From positions 310,001 to 374,000 of the forward strand of contig NZ_JAEMUD010000001.1 in the NCBI RefSeq assembly GCF_018342475.1: a DNA stretch of 64,000 nt. The letters run 5' to 3'. The notes under the pieces were generated by a model. The model saw nothing but the letters and a program-made list of their open reading frames with translations. It was not told where the DNA came from and did no database searches. Positions 43,986-54,400 of the stretch are shown one piece after another. Source of the stretch: Parachlamydia sp. AcF125 (GTDB lineage: Bacteria; Chlamydiota; Chlamydiia; Chlamydiales; Parachlamydiaceae). The position numbers and the translations under genes were made by a program. Position 1 is the first letter of the stretch; every line of letters starts with the position of its first letter.

Positions 43986-46619
43986 TTAAATTTTTACAGG
44001 GAGATAGAGAGAGAATTTTGCTCCTCTGGCGGGCAAATTTTCTACTTTTAGCTTTCCTTTATGCGCCTCAGCAATCGTTTTAGCAATGGCTAGCCCTAAC
44101 CCCATACCAGAGCCAGTTTCTTCAGGCAAACGGAAAAATTTCTCGAAGATCGTTTCGAGTTGATCGTCGGGGATTCCTTTACCCTCATCTGCAACTGAAA
44201 TGACAATATAGGAATCAGACTTTTTCGCTTCGACTTTAACCGTTGAGCCTGAGGGAGAATATTCAAATGCGTTGAGAAGTAAGTGATAGAGCAATATTTC
44301 TACCAAACAAACATCGAGGGAAATTAAAGGCAAGTGATCTTCAATATAAATATTCAAGGTGTGCCCTTTTTGCCCTTTTTTCACATTGAAACAGCATTCG
44401 TGAATTAATTCTTTGATATCTTGTAAGCTTAAATTTAAAGTGACGATCCCCTCACTAAGCTTTACCATGGCTAAAATGTGGGTTAATCTCTTAGAAAGAG
44501 TTTCGGCTGCCTCATCAATTTGGTGAATTTCTTTGCTTACTGGATTTCGAGTTTTTAGCATTTGAGCGGAAGCTTGAATGCGGGCTATCGGAATGCTAAA
44601 TTCACAGGAAATTTTTTCTAAAATTGTCTTGTGAATTTTTTCGATTAACTTCAGCTGTTCGTGCTGCTTAACTTCTTCTTCCGAAAAAGTGCGCTCTAAA
44701 TAAGCGGTTAATTGTCCGATGATAGTATAAATAAAATTTTTCTCCTCAAGAGACAAATTTTTTTGGGTCTCAGATTTGAAAACAAGCACTCCCACCATAC
44801 GATGTAATCCTTTAAGAGGAAAATAAAGATTTCTGGCAGAAGGCAGCGTTTCGGTAGACCAACCAGCTTCTTTGCCATTTTCGAATACCCATCTAGCTGT
44901 ATTCTTTTCTAACTCGTTAACTAATAGCTGATTTGAAGGATCGAGTTTTAACCCGTTTCCCAATTGCTTAACTAAGATCTCAAATTTCCCCTTAAAAAAC
45001 CGCTCTAATTCTTCTTTAACTGAGTTAAAGATCTCTTGAGTGGTAGGTCCACTCCCCATTTTTTTTACCACATCATACAATAAACGGGTCATCGCTTCAT
45101 TTTTTTGAAGCATTTCTTTGTGAGCCCTGGCCCGATCGACTAAAACTCCTGTCGATATCGCTGTAATCACATACAAAGCAACTAAGGCCATGTCTTCTTT
45201 TTTACTCATTTCGAAAACAAACAGGGGAGGAATAAAAAAAGCATTCCAATATACGGCAAATAGAAGGGAAGCAAAAATGACGGGCCCTTTAGTGAAAAAT
45301 AAACTTAAAAGCAAAATTCCTAATAAGTAAATAATTCCTACTGTTTCATATCCAATAAAGGGAACGAGGAAAAAATTGGCTAAATTTAATAAGCCCGCCA
45401 AGCCAAATACCCAGATATAACTCATCCAAGGAACTTTAAAAAAGGGGAAAAAGCTGATTTTTTTTGAGTACGAGGCATCCTTATCTTTCCTTAAAATATG
45501 GATATCTACTTCTGGACATTCGGCTGCTAAAAGGTCAGGCAGAGAAAAATAAGTAGCTGTACCAAAGAGCTTTTTTTCCAAGGAGTGTCCCAAAAGAATT
45601 TGCGTAACGCCTCTTTGCCTAACAATGCTTTGAATGGCTTCTGAAAGACTGGGATTTTTTATTGTCACCACCTCTGCGCCTAGATTGCGGGCTAACTGCA
45701 AATTGTAGGTCAATTGCTGGATAGCTTGCTCATCTAAAATCCGATTATCATTTACATATAAGGCAATCCAGGGGGCATCAAAATGGACTGCCATACGGCA
45801 TGCTCGGCGAATAACTTTTTGAGAGTAAGGGCTTGGACTAACTGCCACCAGAAATTTTTCTCTTGCACGCCAAGGGACACGCCGTTCACTGCTGGGCTCC
45901 ATGTGCTGTAAATCTCGATCGACCTTATTTGCCACATATCTGAGAACAATTTCCCGCAATGCGGTAAGCTTGTCTTTTTTAAAAAAATTTTGAACTGCGA
46001 GCTTGGTTTGATCTTGAAGGTAAATCTTCCCTTCTTTTAAGCGTTGCAGCAATTCATCTGGGGTTAAATCCACAAGGTGAACAGAAGTGGCTTTTTCAAT
46101 GATCGAATCTGGAACAGTTTCTTGAACCGCAATTCCCGTAATTCCCAGAACCACCTCTTTTAAACTCTCGATATGCTGCACATTTAAAGTGGTATAAACA
46201 TCCATTCCATGCTCTAATATTTCGAGCACGTCTTGCCACCTTTTAGGATGCCTTAAACCTGGAGTGTTGGTATGAGCAAGCTCATCGACAAGTACCACCT
46301 CTGGTCTTAAATGCAGGATAGCATCCAGATCCAATTCCTGAAATTCTCGATTTCTATAAGCAATCATTTTTGCTGGGATCTTTTTCAAGCCTAATACCAA
46401 GGCAGAGGTCTCGCTCCTCCCATGTGTATCTACGCTCCCAATGACAACATGCGCCCCTTCTCTTTGGAGCGCATGAGCTTCTTTAAGCATCGTATAAGTT
46501 TTTCCTACCCCAGCAGCCATGCCCAAGAATATTTTTAGTTGGCCTTTATCTTTGCTCTCTTGCGCTTCTGCTATCTTTAAAAAATCTTCTGGAGGGGGGC
46601 GCTGCTCTTGCTCACTCAT
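43986..46619 (-). CDS. kdpD: KdpD-type sensor kinase without the phospho-accepting His
   Basis: 877 residues, as in E. coli KdpD: the N-terminal KdpD domain with Walker A-like AAGVGKT (35-41) and DELAHTNTPG, a universal-stress-protein domain (about 250-375), four membrane helices (about 395-495), a GAF-like region, and the kinase core. The ATP-binding boxes are intact (N box LLLNAFEYSP, DEGKGIPDD, FEKFFRLPE, GMGLGLA). The H box, normally S-H-D/E-L-R-T-P-L, reads ISCEFSIPIA with Cys672 (codon TGT) at the place of E. coli His673. Autophosphorylation as known is thus not expected. No kdpE follows; the next gene is the efflux factor. It starts 8 bases after kdpC. Confidence 0.95.
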   Translation of the reverse strand: MSEQEQRPPPEDFLKIAEAQESKDKGQLKIFLGMAAGVGKTYTMLKEAHALQREGAHVVIGSVDTHGRSETSALVLGLKKIPAKMIAYRNREFQELDLDAILHLRPEVVLVDELAHTNTPGLRHPKRWQDVLEILEHGMDVYTTLNVQHIESLKEVVLGITGIAVQETVPDSIIEKATSVHLVDLTPDELLQRLKEGKIYLQDQTKLAVQNFFKKDKLTALREIVLRYVANKVDRDLQHMEPSSERRVPWRAREKFLVAVSPSPYSQKVIRRACRMAVHFDAPWIALYVNDNRILDEQAIQQLTYNLQLARNLGAEVVTIKNPSLSEAIQSIVRQRGVTQILLGHSLEKKLFGTATYFSLPDLLAAECPEVDIHILRKDKDASYSKKISFFPFFKVPWMSYIWVFGLAGLLNLANFFLVPFIGYETVGIIYLLGILLLSLFFTKGPVIFASLLFAVYWNAFFIPPLFVFEMSKKEDMALVALYVITAISTGVLVDRARAHKEMLQKNEAMTRLLYDVVKKMGSGPTTQEIFNSVKEELERFFKGKFEILVKQLGNGLKLDPSNQLLVNELEKNTARWVFENGKEAGWSTETLPSARNLYFPLKGLHRMVGVLVFKSETQKNLSLEEKNFIYTIIGQLTAYLERTFSEEEVKQHEQLKLIEKIHKTILEKISCEFSIPIARIQASAQMLKTRNPVSKEIHQIDEAAETLSKRLTHILAMVKLSEGIVTLNLSLQDIKELIHECCFNVKKGQKGHTLNIYIEDHLPLISLDVCLVEILLYHLLLNAFEYSPSGSTVKVEAKKSDSYIVISVADEGKGIPDDQLETIFEKFFRLPEETGSGMGLGLAIAKTIAEAHKGKLKVENLPARGAKFSLYLPVKI

Positions 46620-46627
46620 CGTGCTTC

Positions 46628-47200
46628 CTACCTCTCATCCAATACATCCAAAGCCTGATTAAGGAGAAGGACATTGACATGAGGTTCTCCTAAAATGAAA
46701 AAGCGGGGTGGGATGGTAAGTTCTTGAAGCAATTGAATCAGGCTGTTTTCAGCTAATCCTCTTGCTTTCGCCACTCGGGGGATTTGAAATCGAGCAACAT
46801 CCAGGCTGATGTGGGGATCTATTCCACTTCCCGAAGTGAATAGCAATTCTGCGGGTACTTGGGAGGTATCCACTTGGTGGGCACTGGCCATTTTGCTTCT
46901 TCTTTCTTCGATCGTTTTAACAAGAATTTTACTAGTAGGACCTAACTGACTGCCTCCTGACGAAAGGGGATTATAGTCGACAGCAGAAGGACGCGGCCAA
47001 AAATAACGCTCACTTTCAAATTTTTGTGCAATGAGGAGGGCGCCTAAAGCTTTACCTTCCTCTCTGATGATTCCTCCGTTTGCTTTGTCTTGCATCCCCA
47101 CTTGAGCAATGACTGTAATCATTAAAGGATAGAGGATTCCTAAAACCAAAAGCATCCAAATGAGCATCCGAAAAGCTTGAACAAAGAGATTCATACCCAT
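46628..47200 (-). CDS. kdpC: Potassium-transporting ATPase subunit C
   Basis: 190 residues with one N-terminal membrane helix (about 10-32) and a periplasmic domain carrying the conserved [24 protein letters not shown] (split motif), [11 protein letters not shown] and [11 protein letters not shown]. It stabilises the KdpFABC complex and raises K+ affinity. It overlaps kdpB by 10 bases. Confidence 0.97.
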   Translation of the reverse strand: MGMNLFVQAFRMLIWMLLVLGILYPLMITVIAQVGMQDKANGGIIREEGKALGALLIAQKFESERYFWPRPSAVDYNPLSSGGSQLGPTSKILVKTIEERRSKMASAHQVDTSQVPAELLFTSGSGIDPHISLDVARFQIPRVAKARGLAENSLIQLLQELTIPPRFFILGEPHVNVLLLNQALDVLDER

Positions 47201-49284
47201 CCTAAAAAAGTAATCGCCAAATCAATCAGCTTGATTCCAAGGAAAGGAACGATCATTCCCCCAAGTCCATAGATTAAAAGATTATTTCTCAATAAATCAT
47301 GAGCAGATTGAGCGGTATATTTAACACCTCGCAACGCTAGGGGGATCAAGGCCACAATCACTAAAGTATTAAAGATTAAGGCGCTCAAGATTGCACTATG
47401 AGGGGATTGTAAATGCATGAAATTTAGGATCGACAAAGGGCCTTTTTGATTTGGAGCAGCCGCATATAAAACCCCGAATATCGCGGGGATAATGGCAAAA
47501 TATTTGGCCACATCGTTGGCTATGCTAAACGTGGTCAAAGCCCCTCTCGTCATCAGCATCTGCTTGCCAATTTCAATAATTTCTATCAACTTAGTTGGAT
47601 TGCTATCCAAGTCAATCATATTTCCCGCTTCTCGCGATGCCTGCGTGCCTGTATTCATCGCTACGGCCACATCAGCCTGGGCCAATGCAGGTGCATCGTT
47701 TGTTCCATCACCGGTCATAGCCACCAGCCTTCCCCCTGCTTGCTCTGCCTTAATTTTGGCTAGCTTCATTTCGGGAGTGGCGTCAGCGATATATTCATCT
47801 ACACCTGCTTCTGCCGCAATAGCAGCAGCCGTCATGGGATTATCGCCGGTTACCATTACAGTGCGAACGCCCATTTTACGCATTTCTGCAAACCGTTCTT
47901 TAATTCCACCTTTGATGACATCCTTCAAGTGAACAATTCCTGCAATTTTATCTTGATCGCTTACTAATAAAGGAGTCCCACCTTTATGGGCGATCGATTG
48001 GATCCCAGCATCTAAGTGAGGAGTATATTTTCCACCTAAACTCAAAACGTGCTTCTTAATTGCTTCTACAGAACCTTTTCTGATTGAACGAAGTACTTTC
48101 CCTTCGTTATCTTTAAAGTCGATTCCACTCATCCGGGTTTTGGCAGAAAAGGGAATGAAAGTTGAGGCTCCTGCTTCAACGGTTTCTCCTCTCAGACTAA
48201 ATTGATTTTTTGCCAAGATTACGATAGAGCGCCCTTCTGGGGTCTCGTCAGATAAAGAGGCTAGCTGTGCAATTTTGGCAAATTCTTTCTCCTCCATGTC
48301 TGTAGCAGGTAAAAAAGCTACAGCCATTCTATTTCCGATGGTGATTGTGCCTGTTTTATCTAAAATCAACAGATCGATATCTCCCGCAGCTTCCACGGAG
48401 CGTCCGCTTAAAGCGATGACGTTTCGTCTAATAAGCCGATCAATTCCCGCAATTCCTACAGCATTTAAAAGAGCGCTAATAGTTGTGGGAATTAGGCATA
48501 CAAGTAATGCGGCTAAAACAGGGATAGTTAAAATTTGGGAAAGGTCTTGCTTTGCTGCATAGCTACTGTAGTCCCCAAACATTTTCAAGGAGCATGTCGC
48601 CAATAGAAAGACAAAGGTTAAGCCAGACAAAACAATACTTAAAGCCACTTCGTTGGGGGTTTTTTGTCTTTTGGCGCCTTCGATAAGATGGATCATTTTA
48701 TCTAAAAAACTCTGTCCCGCATCTGAAACGACCTTAATTTTTAAACGATCACTTAAAACTTTTGTTCCCGCTGTCACAGCACTTCGGTCCCCTCCGCTCT
48801 CTCGAATAACTGGAGCGGATTCCCCCGTAATAGCAGATTCATCCACAGTGGCAACCCCCTCAATGACTTCTCCATCTGCAGGGATAAGATCGCCCGCCTC
48901 GCAAATCACCATGTCCCCTTTTTTCAACTGGTTACAAGGAACCTTAATTGCTATACCATTGCAATCTTGTTTGGCAAAGATCTCGGTTTTAGCTTTTCTT
49001 AAACTGTTTGCTTGAGCTTTTCCCCGGCTTTCTGCAATGGCCTGGGAGAAATTTGCAAAAAATAAAGTGAGCCACAGCCAAAGGGTGATTTGGAAGTCAA
49101 ATCCCGTTAAGTTTCCATAAAAGAGTTGCGATAAAACATACAAAAAAGTTGCAAAGGCTGCTACGTACGTCACAAACATGACGGGATTTTTAATTTGCGC
49201 TTGTGGGGTAAGCATACATACCGCTTCTTTTAAGGCCTTAAATACCCCCTTTGCATCTAAAATATTTCCTTTTTTTGGTGGCAT
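47191..49284 (-). CDS. kdpB: Potassium-transporting P-type ATPase subunit B
   Basis: The energising subunit of the Kdp pump. At 697 residues it holds the P-type ATPase features: actuator TGESAPV, phosphorylation site LILDKTGTI (Asp309), ATP-binding [10 protein letters not shown], hinge [18 protein letters not shown] and [20 protein letters not shown] split over the motif. The seven membrane helices are in the expected places. The inhibitory Ser of TGES (Ser162 in E. coli) is present. kdpA precedes with a 6-base gap. Confidence 0.98.
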   Translation of the reverse strand: MPPKKGNILDAKGVFKALKEAVCMLTPQAQIKNPVMFVTYVAAFATFLYVLSQLFYGNLTGFDFQITLWLWLTLFFANFSQAIAESRGKAQANSLRKAKTEIFAKQDCNGIAIKVPCNQLKKGDMVICEAGDLIPADGEVIEGVATVDESAITGESAPVIRESGGDRSAVTAGTKVLSDRLKIKVVSDAGQSFLDKMIHLIEGAKRQKTPNEVALSIVLSGLTFVFLLATCSLKMFGDYSSYAAKQDLSQILTIPVLAALLVCLIPTTISALLNAVGIAGIDRLIRRNVIALSGRSVEAAGDIDLLILDKTGTITIGNRMAVAFLPATDMEEKEFAKIAQLASLSDETPEGRSIVILAKNQFSLRGETVEAGASTFIPFSAKTRMSGIDFKDNEGKVLRSIRKGSVEAIKKHVLSLGGKYTPHLDAGIQSIAHKGGTPLLVSDQDKIAGIVHLKDVIKGGIKERFAEMRKMGVRTVMVTGDNPMTAAAIAAEAGVDEYIADATPEMKLAKIKAEQAGGRLVAMTGDGTNDAPALAQADVAVAMNTGTQASREAGNMIDLDSNPTKLIEIIEIGKQMLMTRGALTTFSIANDVAKYFAIIPAIFGVLYAAAPNQKGPLSILNFMHLQSPHSAILSALIFNTLVIVALIPLALRGVKYTAQSAHDLLRNNLLIYGLGGMIVPFLGIKLIDLAITFLGWV

Positions 49285-49290
49285 ACTTCC

Positions 49291-50982
49291 TCAAAATGAC
49301 ATTTTTTGTAGCATTAAAAGGTGCTCTGCGAGGGGCCCTAAGGTAAGAGCAGGAAAAAATGTGAGCCCTCCTATAATCAAAATTATGCCTCCCAAAAGGA
49401 TAGCAAATAATAAAGACTCAACCGAGAAAGTCCCCATTGACGGAGGAATGGCTTTTTTTTCTGCTAACAACCCCCCAATCGCTAGGCTGGGTAAGAGGGT
49501 TGAGCCTCGGCAAATCAACATGACCGTTCCCAGCATTAAATTATAATAGGGAGTATTTGCATTTAGGCCGGCAAAAGCACTCCCATTGTTTCCTGCAGCC
49601 GAAGAAAAAGCATATAAAATTTCAGAAAGCCCATGCGGTCCCTGATTTGAAATGCTGCTCAAAGCTGTAGGTAAAATGCTTGTAATCCCCGAACCGAGTA
49701 AAATCAAAGCACTTGGCGTCAGGACAGAAAGCATCACCCATTTTACTTCTCTTGCCTCAATTTTTTTGCCTAAGTATGCGGGCGTCCTTCCTACCATCAA
49801 GCCCGAGAGAAAAATCGTTAAGAGGGTATACATCAGCAGTGCGCATAAACCCACCCCGATTCCTCCAAAAATAAGTTCTCCTAGCATAAGGTTGAACAAG
49901 GCGCTCCCTCCGGCCATTGGAGAAAGGCTTGAAAGCATGGCATTAACAGAGCCGTTGGATGTTCCCGTGGTGGTTACGCTCCATAAAAGACTATTTGCAA
50001 GCCCGAAACGGGTTTCTTTGCCTTCCAAATAAGGTAAGCTATTCAAAAGGGGGTTTGCTAAATTTTCTGCATAAATAGACACGCCAAGACTCCCCATCCA
50101 TAATGTCAACATCAGCGCATATAAGATCCAGGCATGCTTTTTAGAACTAATCATGAGGCCATAAGCATAAACTGTAGCAGCTGGAATGATCAATAAGGCA
50201 AACATTTCCAAAAAGTTGGTGAATGCCGAAGGATTTTCATAGGGATGGGCACTATTGGCGTTAAAAAATCCTCCCCCATTGGTTCCCAGCTGCTTTATAG
50301 CCACTTGCGAAGCAACAGGACCCAGAGGGATCATCTGCTTATTTCCCTCCAATCCAATTGTTTCCACATAAGGAGAGAGCGTTTGCACAACCCCTTCATT
50401 CACAAGAAAAATGGCAAAGAGGATAGAAAAGGGCAACAATAAATAGACAATCGTTCGAACAAGATCGCGCCAGAAATTTCCGACTGTTTTCTCCCCTTGG
50501 CGAGTCATTCCTCGCATCAACACAAGCAATGTGGCCATTCCGGTGGCAGCGCTTAAAAAATTTTGAGTGGTTAACCCCAACATTTGAGCCAAGTAGCCTA
50601 ACGTGGTTTCTCCTGCATAAGATTGCCAATTGGTATTCGTGACGAAGCTTATGGCTATATTATAAGCCAGATCACCTGATATGCCTGAAAAATGTTGGGG
50701 ATTGAATGGAAGAAAGCCTTGCATAAGCAAAAGAAAAAAAAGAAATAAAAAACCCCATAAATTAAACATCCCTAGGGCTTTAGCATATTCTTTCCAGGTC
50801 ATTTCAAGTTGAGGATCCACCCCAGCCGCCCAATAACAGCTTTTTTCCAGCCATCCCAAATAACGCTTCACTACCGTTTTTTTATCGGAAAAAATATCCG
50901 CGATATAGTGCCCGAGTAAAGGAGTAACGAGAAGAAGGAGCGCTATAAATACGAGAATTTGTATCCCATCCAAAGACGACAT
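49291..50982 (-). CDS. kdpA: Potassium-transporting ATPase subunit A
   Basis: 563 residues with about ten membrane helices. It is a K+ channel-like subunit with four selectivity-filter loops, seen as NWQSYAGE (loop 1), TNGGGFFNANSAHPYENPS (loop 2), TTTGTSNGSVN (loop 3) and AAGNNGSAFAGL (loop 4), the conserved Gly-rich segments of the family. It passes K+ into the chamber used by KdpB. An in-frame kdpF lies directly upstream. Confidence 0.98.
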   Translation of the reverse strand: MSSLDGIQILVFIALLLLVTPLLGHYIADIFSDKKTVVKRYLGWLEKSCYWAAGVDPQLEMTWKEYAKALGMFNLWGFLFLFFLLLMQGFLPFNPQHFSGISGDLAYNIAISFVTNTNWQSYAGETTLGYLAQMLGLTTQNFLSAATGMATLLVLMRGMTRQGEKTVGNFWRDLVRTIVYLLLPFSILFAIFLVNEGVVQTLSPYVETIGLEGNKQMIPLGPVASQVAIKQLGTNGGGFFNANSAHPYENPSAFTNFLEMFALLIIPAATVYAYGLMISSKKHAWILYALMLTLWMGSLGVSIYAENLANPLLNSLPYLEGKETRFGLANSLLWSVTTTGTSNGSVNAMLSSLSPMAGGSALFNLMLGELIFGGIGVGLCALLMYTLLTIFLSGLMVGRTPAYLGKKIEAREVKWVMLSVLTPSALILLGSGITSILPTALSSISNQGPHGLSEILYAFSSAAGNNGSAFAGLNANTPYYNLMLGTVMLICRGSTLLPSLAIGGLLAEKKAIPPSMGTFSVESLLFAILLGGIILIIGGLTFFPALTLGPLAEHLLMLQKMSF

Positions 50983-50995
50983 GCCTGCTACCTTT

Positions 50996-51085
50996 TCAAA
51001 ATTTTTCAGGGTGTAACACGGTATAAATCAGATAAACTAAAAGAAGCATGACAATAATGCCTGCGAAAATAAAATGGGTGGGCAT
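50996..51085 (-). CDS. kdpF: Kdp complex small subunit F (29 aa)
   Basis: A 29-residue frame starting with ATG at 51085 (AAGGGGA just upstream) and ending TGA at 50996. It is one membrane helix (IFAGIIVMLLLVYLIYTVL) followed by HPEKF, the C-terminal end typical of KdpF (x-x-P-E-K-F). It stabilises the KdpABC complex. Position directly before kdpA fixes the call; it is easily missed because of its size. Confidence 0.92.
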   Translation of the reverse strand: MPTHFIFAGIIVMLLLVYLIYTVLHPEKF

Positions 51086-51269
51086 ACTTCCCCTTGAGAT
51101 CAATATCGGCCTTAACGAATATGAATAACAATTCTGCTAAAAAATTGCAAAATTTTTTTATATATTTTACGGTTCAAAATGAAGGTTAAGAAATGCCTTA
51201 CCATCCGTTTAATTAACCCTTAAATGCCCTATATTTCGATGATTAGAGCCCCTCTATACCCTATTCACT

Positions 51270-51320
51270 CCTTAATCCCTTAACCAAACAGATGTGAGGA
51301 ATTAAGGCTTTTTTATTTTA
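51270..51320 (+). promoter_or_regulatory. Hairpin with T-run in the leader region of the giant gene
   Basis: CCTTAAT (51270-51276) pairs with ATTAAGG (51301-51307), and two further pairs form across a bulge; the 3' arm continues into CTTTTTTATTTTATT. On the plus strand this has the shape of an intrinsic terminator, but no plus-strand gene lies upstream. It could insulate the giant gene from kdp antisense transcripts or act as an attenuator. The remainder of the gap (51086-51432) is AT-rich and holds the kdp promoter region, in which I see no convincing boxes. Confidence 0.4.
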
Positions 51321-51432
51321 TTCGAAAATCTATTCTAACTGGCTGCTTTCCGGATTAGATTTTTCTTACTTTTAAATAAAAAAAATAAAAGTTATAATTT
51401 TTCTTTTTTTTTGTTATAAATTAAGGCTTTTT
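51300..51432 (+). repeat. Direct repeat of 14 bp flanking the giant-gene leader
   Basis: AATTAAGGCTTTTT occurs at 51300-51313 and again at 51419-51432, immediately before the ATG of the giant gene, where its AAGG is the ribosome site. The copy upstream is part of the hairpin with T-run. The repeat may be chance in AT-rich DNA, or mark a duplicated leader. Confidence 0.5.
51393..51398 (+). promoter_or_regulatory. Predicted -10 box for the giant gene
   Basis: A perfect TATAAT at 51393-51398 lies 35 bases before the ATG at 51433; the -35 region at 17 bp (TTTTAA) is poor. Transcription would start near 51405. The surrounding A/T-runs make chance matches likely. Confidence 0.35.
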
Positions 51433-54400
51433 ATGAAATCGGTCTCGCGCAAAAAAGATCACCTGAATGCTTCGTTAAATTGCATCGCTCCAACTGTCAA
51501 AAACAAAAACTTTTGGATTCGTCCAATAGTCCAAACTTGTTCAACTATTTCCCTTTACCTTAAGCGTATTTTTTATTTAATCCTTTATCGAGAGTGGCAT
51601 AACAACCAAAGCGCCCTCAAAATTGTAAGGTATTACTCTTATAAGGCCAAAGCGGCAGAAAAAACCCCTGAAAAAATAAAAAAAGTCGAAGCAATTTTTC
51701 AAAAACTTTCGCTTTTAAAAAAAGATAAGCAGCTCAAATTAAAGGGTCTTAATCTTTCTTTGCTGCAAGCCAGCCAAGCTAATGAGGCAGGCGGAACAAC
51801 GCTCAAATTTCCGCGCATAAAAAAAATGCCAACCATTACTGCGCGAGAACTTTTTCATATTCACGGCAATGCTTTTGGGGCAAATAACAATTCTCTTGAG
51901 GGTTCTACCCTCCAAACCACGCTCAGCTATTTGCAGCTTTTTTTCACAAAGCGCCAATCGCAAGGGCTACCCTGCTACGGTTTAACAGAGGATCATTTGC
52001 GCCAGCTTGCCGATGCGGTCGAACTGGCCCGCGATTTTAAAAAGCATAGCTTAGCCAAAATCACGACCGCCTTTGAACATCAAAAACGCTTATTGCTCCC
52101 GGGCGGATGGACGGGTTTACCTGCTGGCCATGCGATGTGCTATGAAATTATTCCCACCTCTTATCAACAAGCAACCGTGAGAGTCTTTAACCTAGGAGCC
52201 GGCTCTGAGAAGCATTTTCGTGCGCTTGTCGGAAATAAAGTTAAAACTCTACCTTATGTCGATTTTGTGGGAGTTTCGAAAGAAGCTCTCACCGATCCCC
52301 ACACTTTACAAGCTCTCTACGAGCTTTTAACTTATGCTCTTCTTCCGGAAGATGAAAGCCAAAAAACAAAATATGGCACTGAAGATATTTATACCGGGAT
52401 CATATCTTTATTAAAGCCAGATAAAATGAATTATCCGGAGAACCCTCCTGCCTTAGATTTGCTTAAAACGCCCCAGCGTGCCGGCGTTTGCAGCATGCGC
52501 TCACCCCTGGTTTTTCTATCCACATGCATGCCTAAGAAGGCTTACAAACAATTCATTTGCGATCTACGGATGCAAAGTCTGTGCGATTATATCAGCCAAG
52601 TGCAAGATAGAGCTTTGACAAATGCAAACTGGCGCTTATTAGAAAAATCGCAAACGAATTTAAGCAAAAGAATTGCAAAAAACCTAAAAAACTCTATTTT
52701 AGACGAGCAATATGCCCTGAGTTCGGCCGCCAAATTGACAAAAATTTCCCATTTCCTGAAGGGCAAAAGAGATCAGGCCTTGTGCTCTCAAACAGCTTCT
52801 GCAAATGATAATCCAGGTTTTGAAATAAGAAGTGTTCATCTTCCGAAGGACTTAAGTACTCCTTTACATCTGTTAGCGAATGAGCAAAATAAGCCAGTCT
52901 CCCAATCTTACTCCTTTGTATTTCATGCCGTTAATCAACTGGATTCAAAAGATTTAACTCGTTCGCTCCCCGTGCTTATCCAACTGGCTGAGGAGGCTAA
53001 AGGTAGACAAGAATATCTGGCTTTGCACCATGCCCTTATCCATTTTTTTTCAAAAATACCTGTATTAGACACTTACCAGCTCACTGAGACTGAATACAAA
53101 CAGCTCCTCACGCATTTGGGCAAAATTTCCGAAACTTTCTTTGAAACGTGTTTTCGGGTACCCAACCCTGAACGAATTCATCCAGAACGCTTGAATGTTT
53201 TGCTAAAAATTTTATACATGCAAAAACGTCTGATAGGATTTGAGGGAAATTTAGATTTAGGCTGTTTACGTTCTTCCTCTCCAAAAGACTCTTTGCTACA
53301 ACCATTTTTCTTTAAAATTCTCGACTTCGAATTGCAGCGAGAATTTTACAATACGTTAAGTTTTTTTGATTCCTCCGCCGTTGAACACTGTTGGGGGAAG
53401 ATGAGGCTCGATTTTTATCCAAACGGCGCTTTTACAAATCAATTGCCCAAGCTTTTCCCAGAAATCTCAAAAGAGCTAGCTAAAGAAAATGCTCAGTTTC
53501 TCTGTTTAAATGAAATAGGGCAAGCTGCATGCATTTATGCCAGCGATAAGCTTCCTGAGTGGTTCAAAAGCTTTAGAAATACCCATTTATATTTTCTTTA
53601 TCTAAGTCACGGAGAGGCTATCAATCCTCCTACAGATAAGCTAGATTGCTCTATCTCATTTGATTTAACACATTCTTCACACGAATCAATCGTTAAGTTT
53701 TCAATAAAAGGCATTTCTGAAGATAAATTTCAGGAGCCAAATTTTCAAAAAAATAAAGAGTATTTTGAAAATTTAGTAAGACCGATCCAAAACCCTGAAT
53801 TAAAAAAAATTACCGACTCTTTTTTAACTCGGAAATATTCCAAGGAATCAGAATTACTGAGCGATCATGTGAATAAACATTTTGAGGGGGTTTCGGATGA
53901 GTTGTACAAAATGCTCCGCCATATCCATATTCATCCACATCTCCAAATTTCCGAAACGTTAGCCTATTTTGAAAAAAATCCTAGCAAACTACACGATCCC
54001 GATTACCAAGTTCTTTTAGAAATTTTTTTCTTCCAGGGAAAGCTGCTAGCCAAGGAAATACAACTTCAGGGATTTGTTGGCCTGCTTGGAAATTTTTTAA
54101 GGCGTAACTACCAATCTGCCTGTGATAAAAATGCTATTCAAACAGCTGTATTTATATTAAAAATGCGCCGTTTATGCCAAGATTATCTGAGAGATGATCC
54201 CATTTTTGGTTATGAGCATCCCCTCTATGCTGACACATTCGATGACTTAAAAAGCCTTCTACGCCATGAAAACTTATCGGTGGAAGAAAAGAGCGTGATC
54301 CATGCCGAAATTGTGTCTCTGTTGTCAAGAAAACAAGATTTAGACCAACAATCAATTAAAGATTTACTTATAGGATCTTGCTATCTTCAACGCTATCCTG

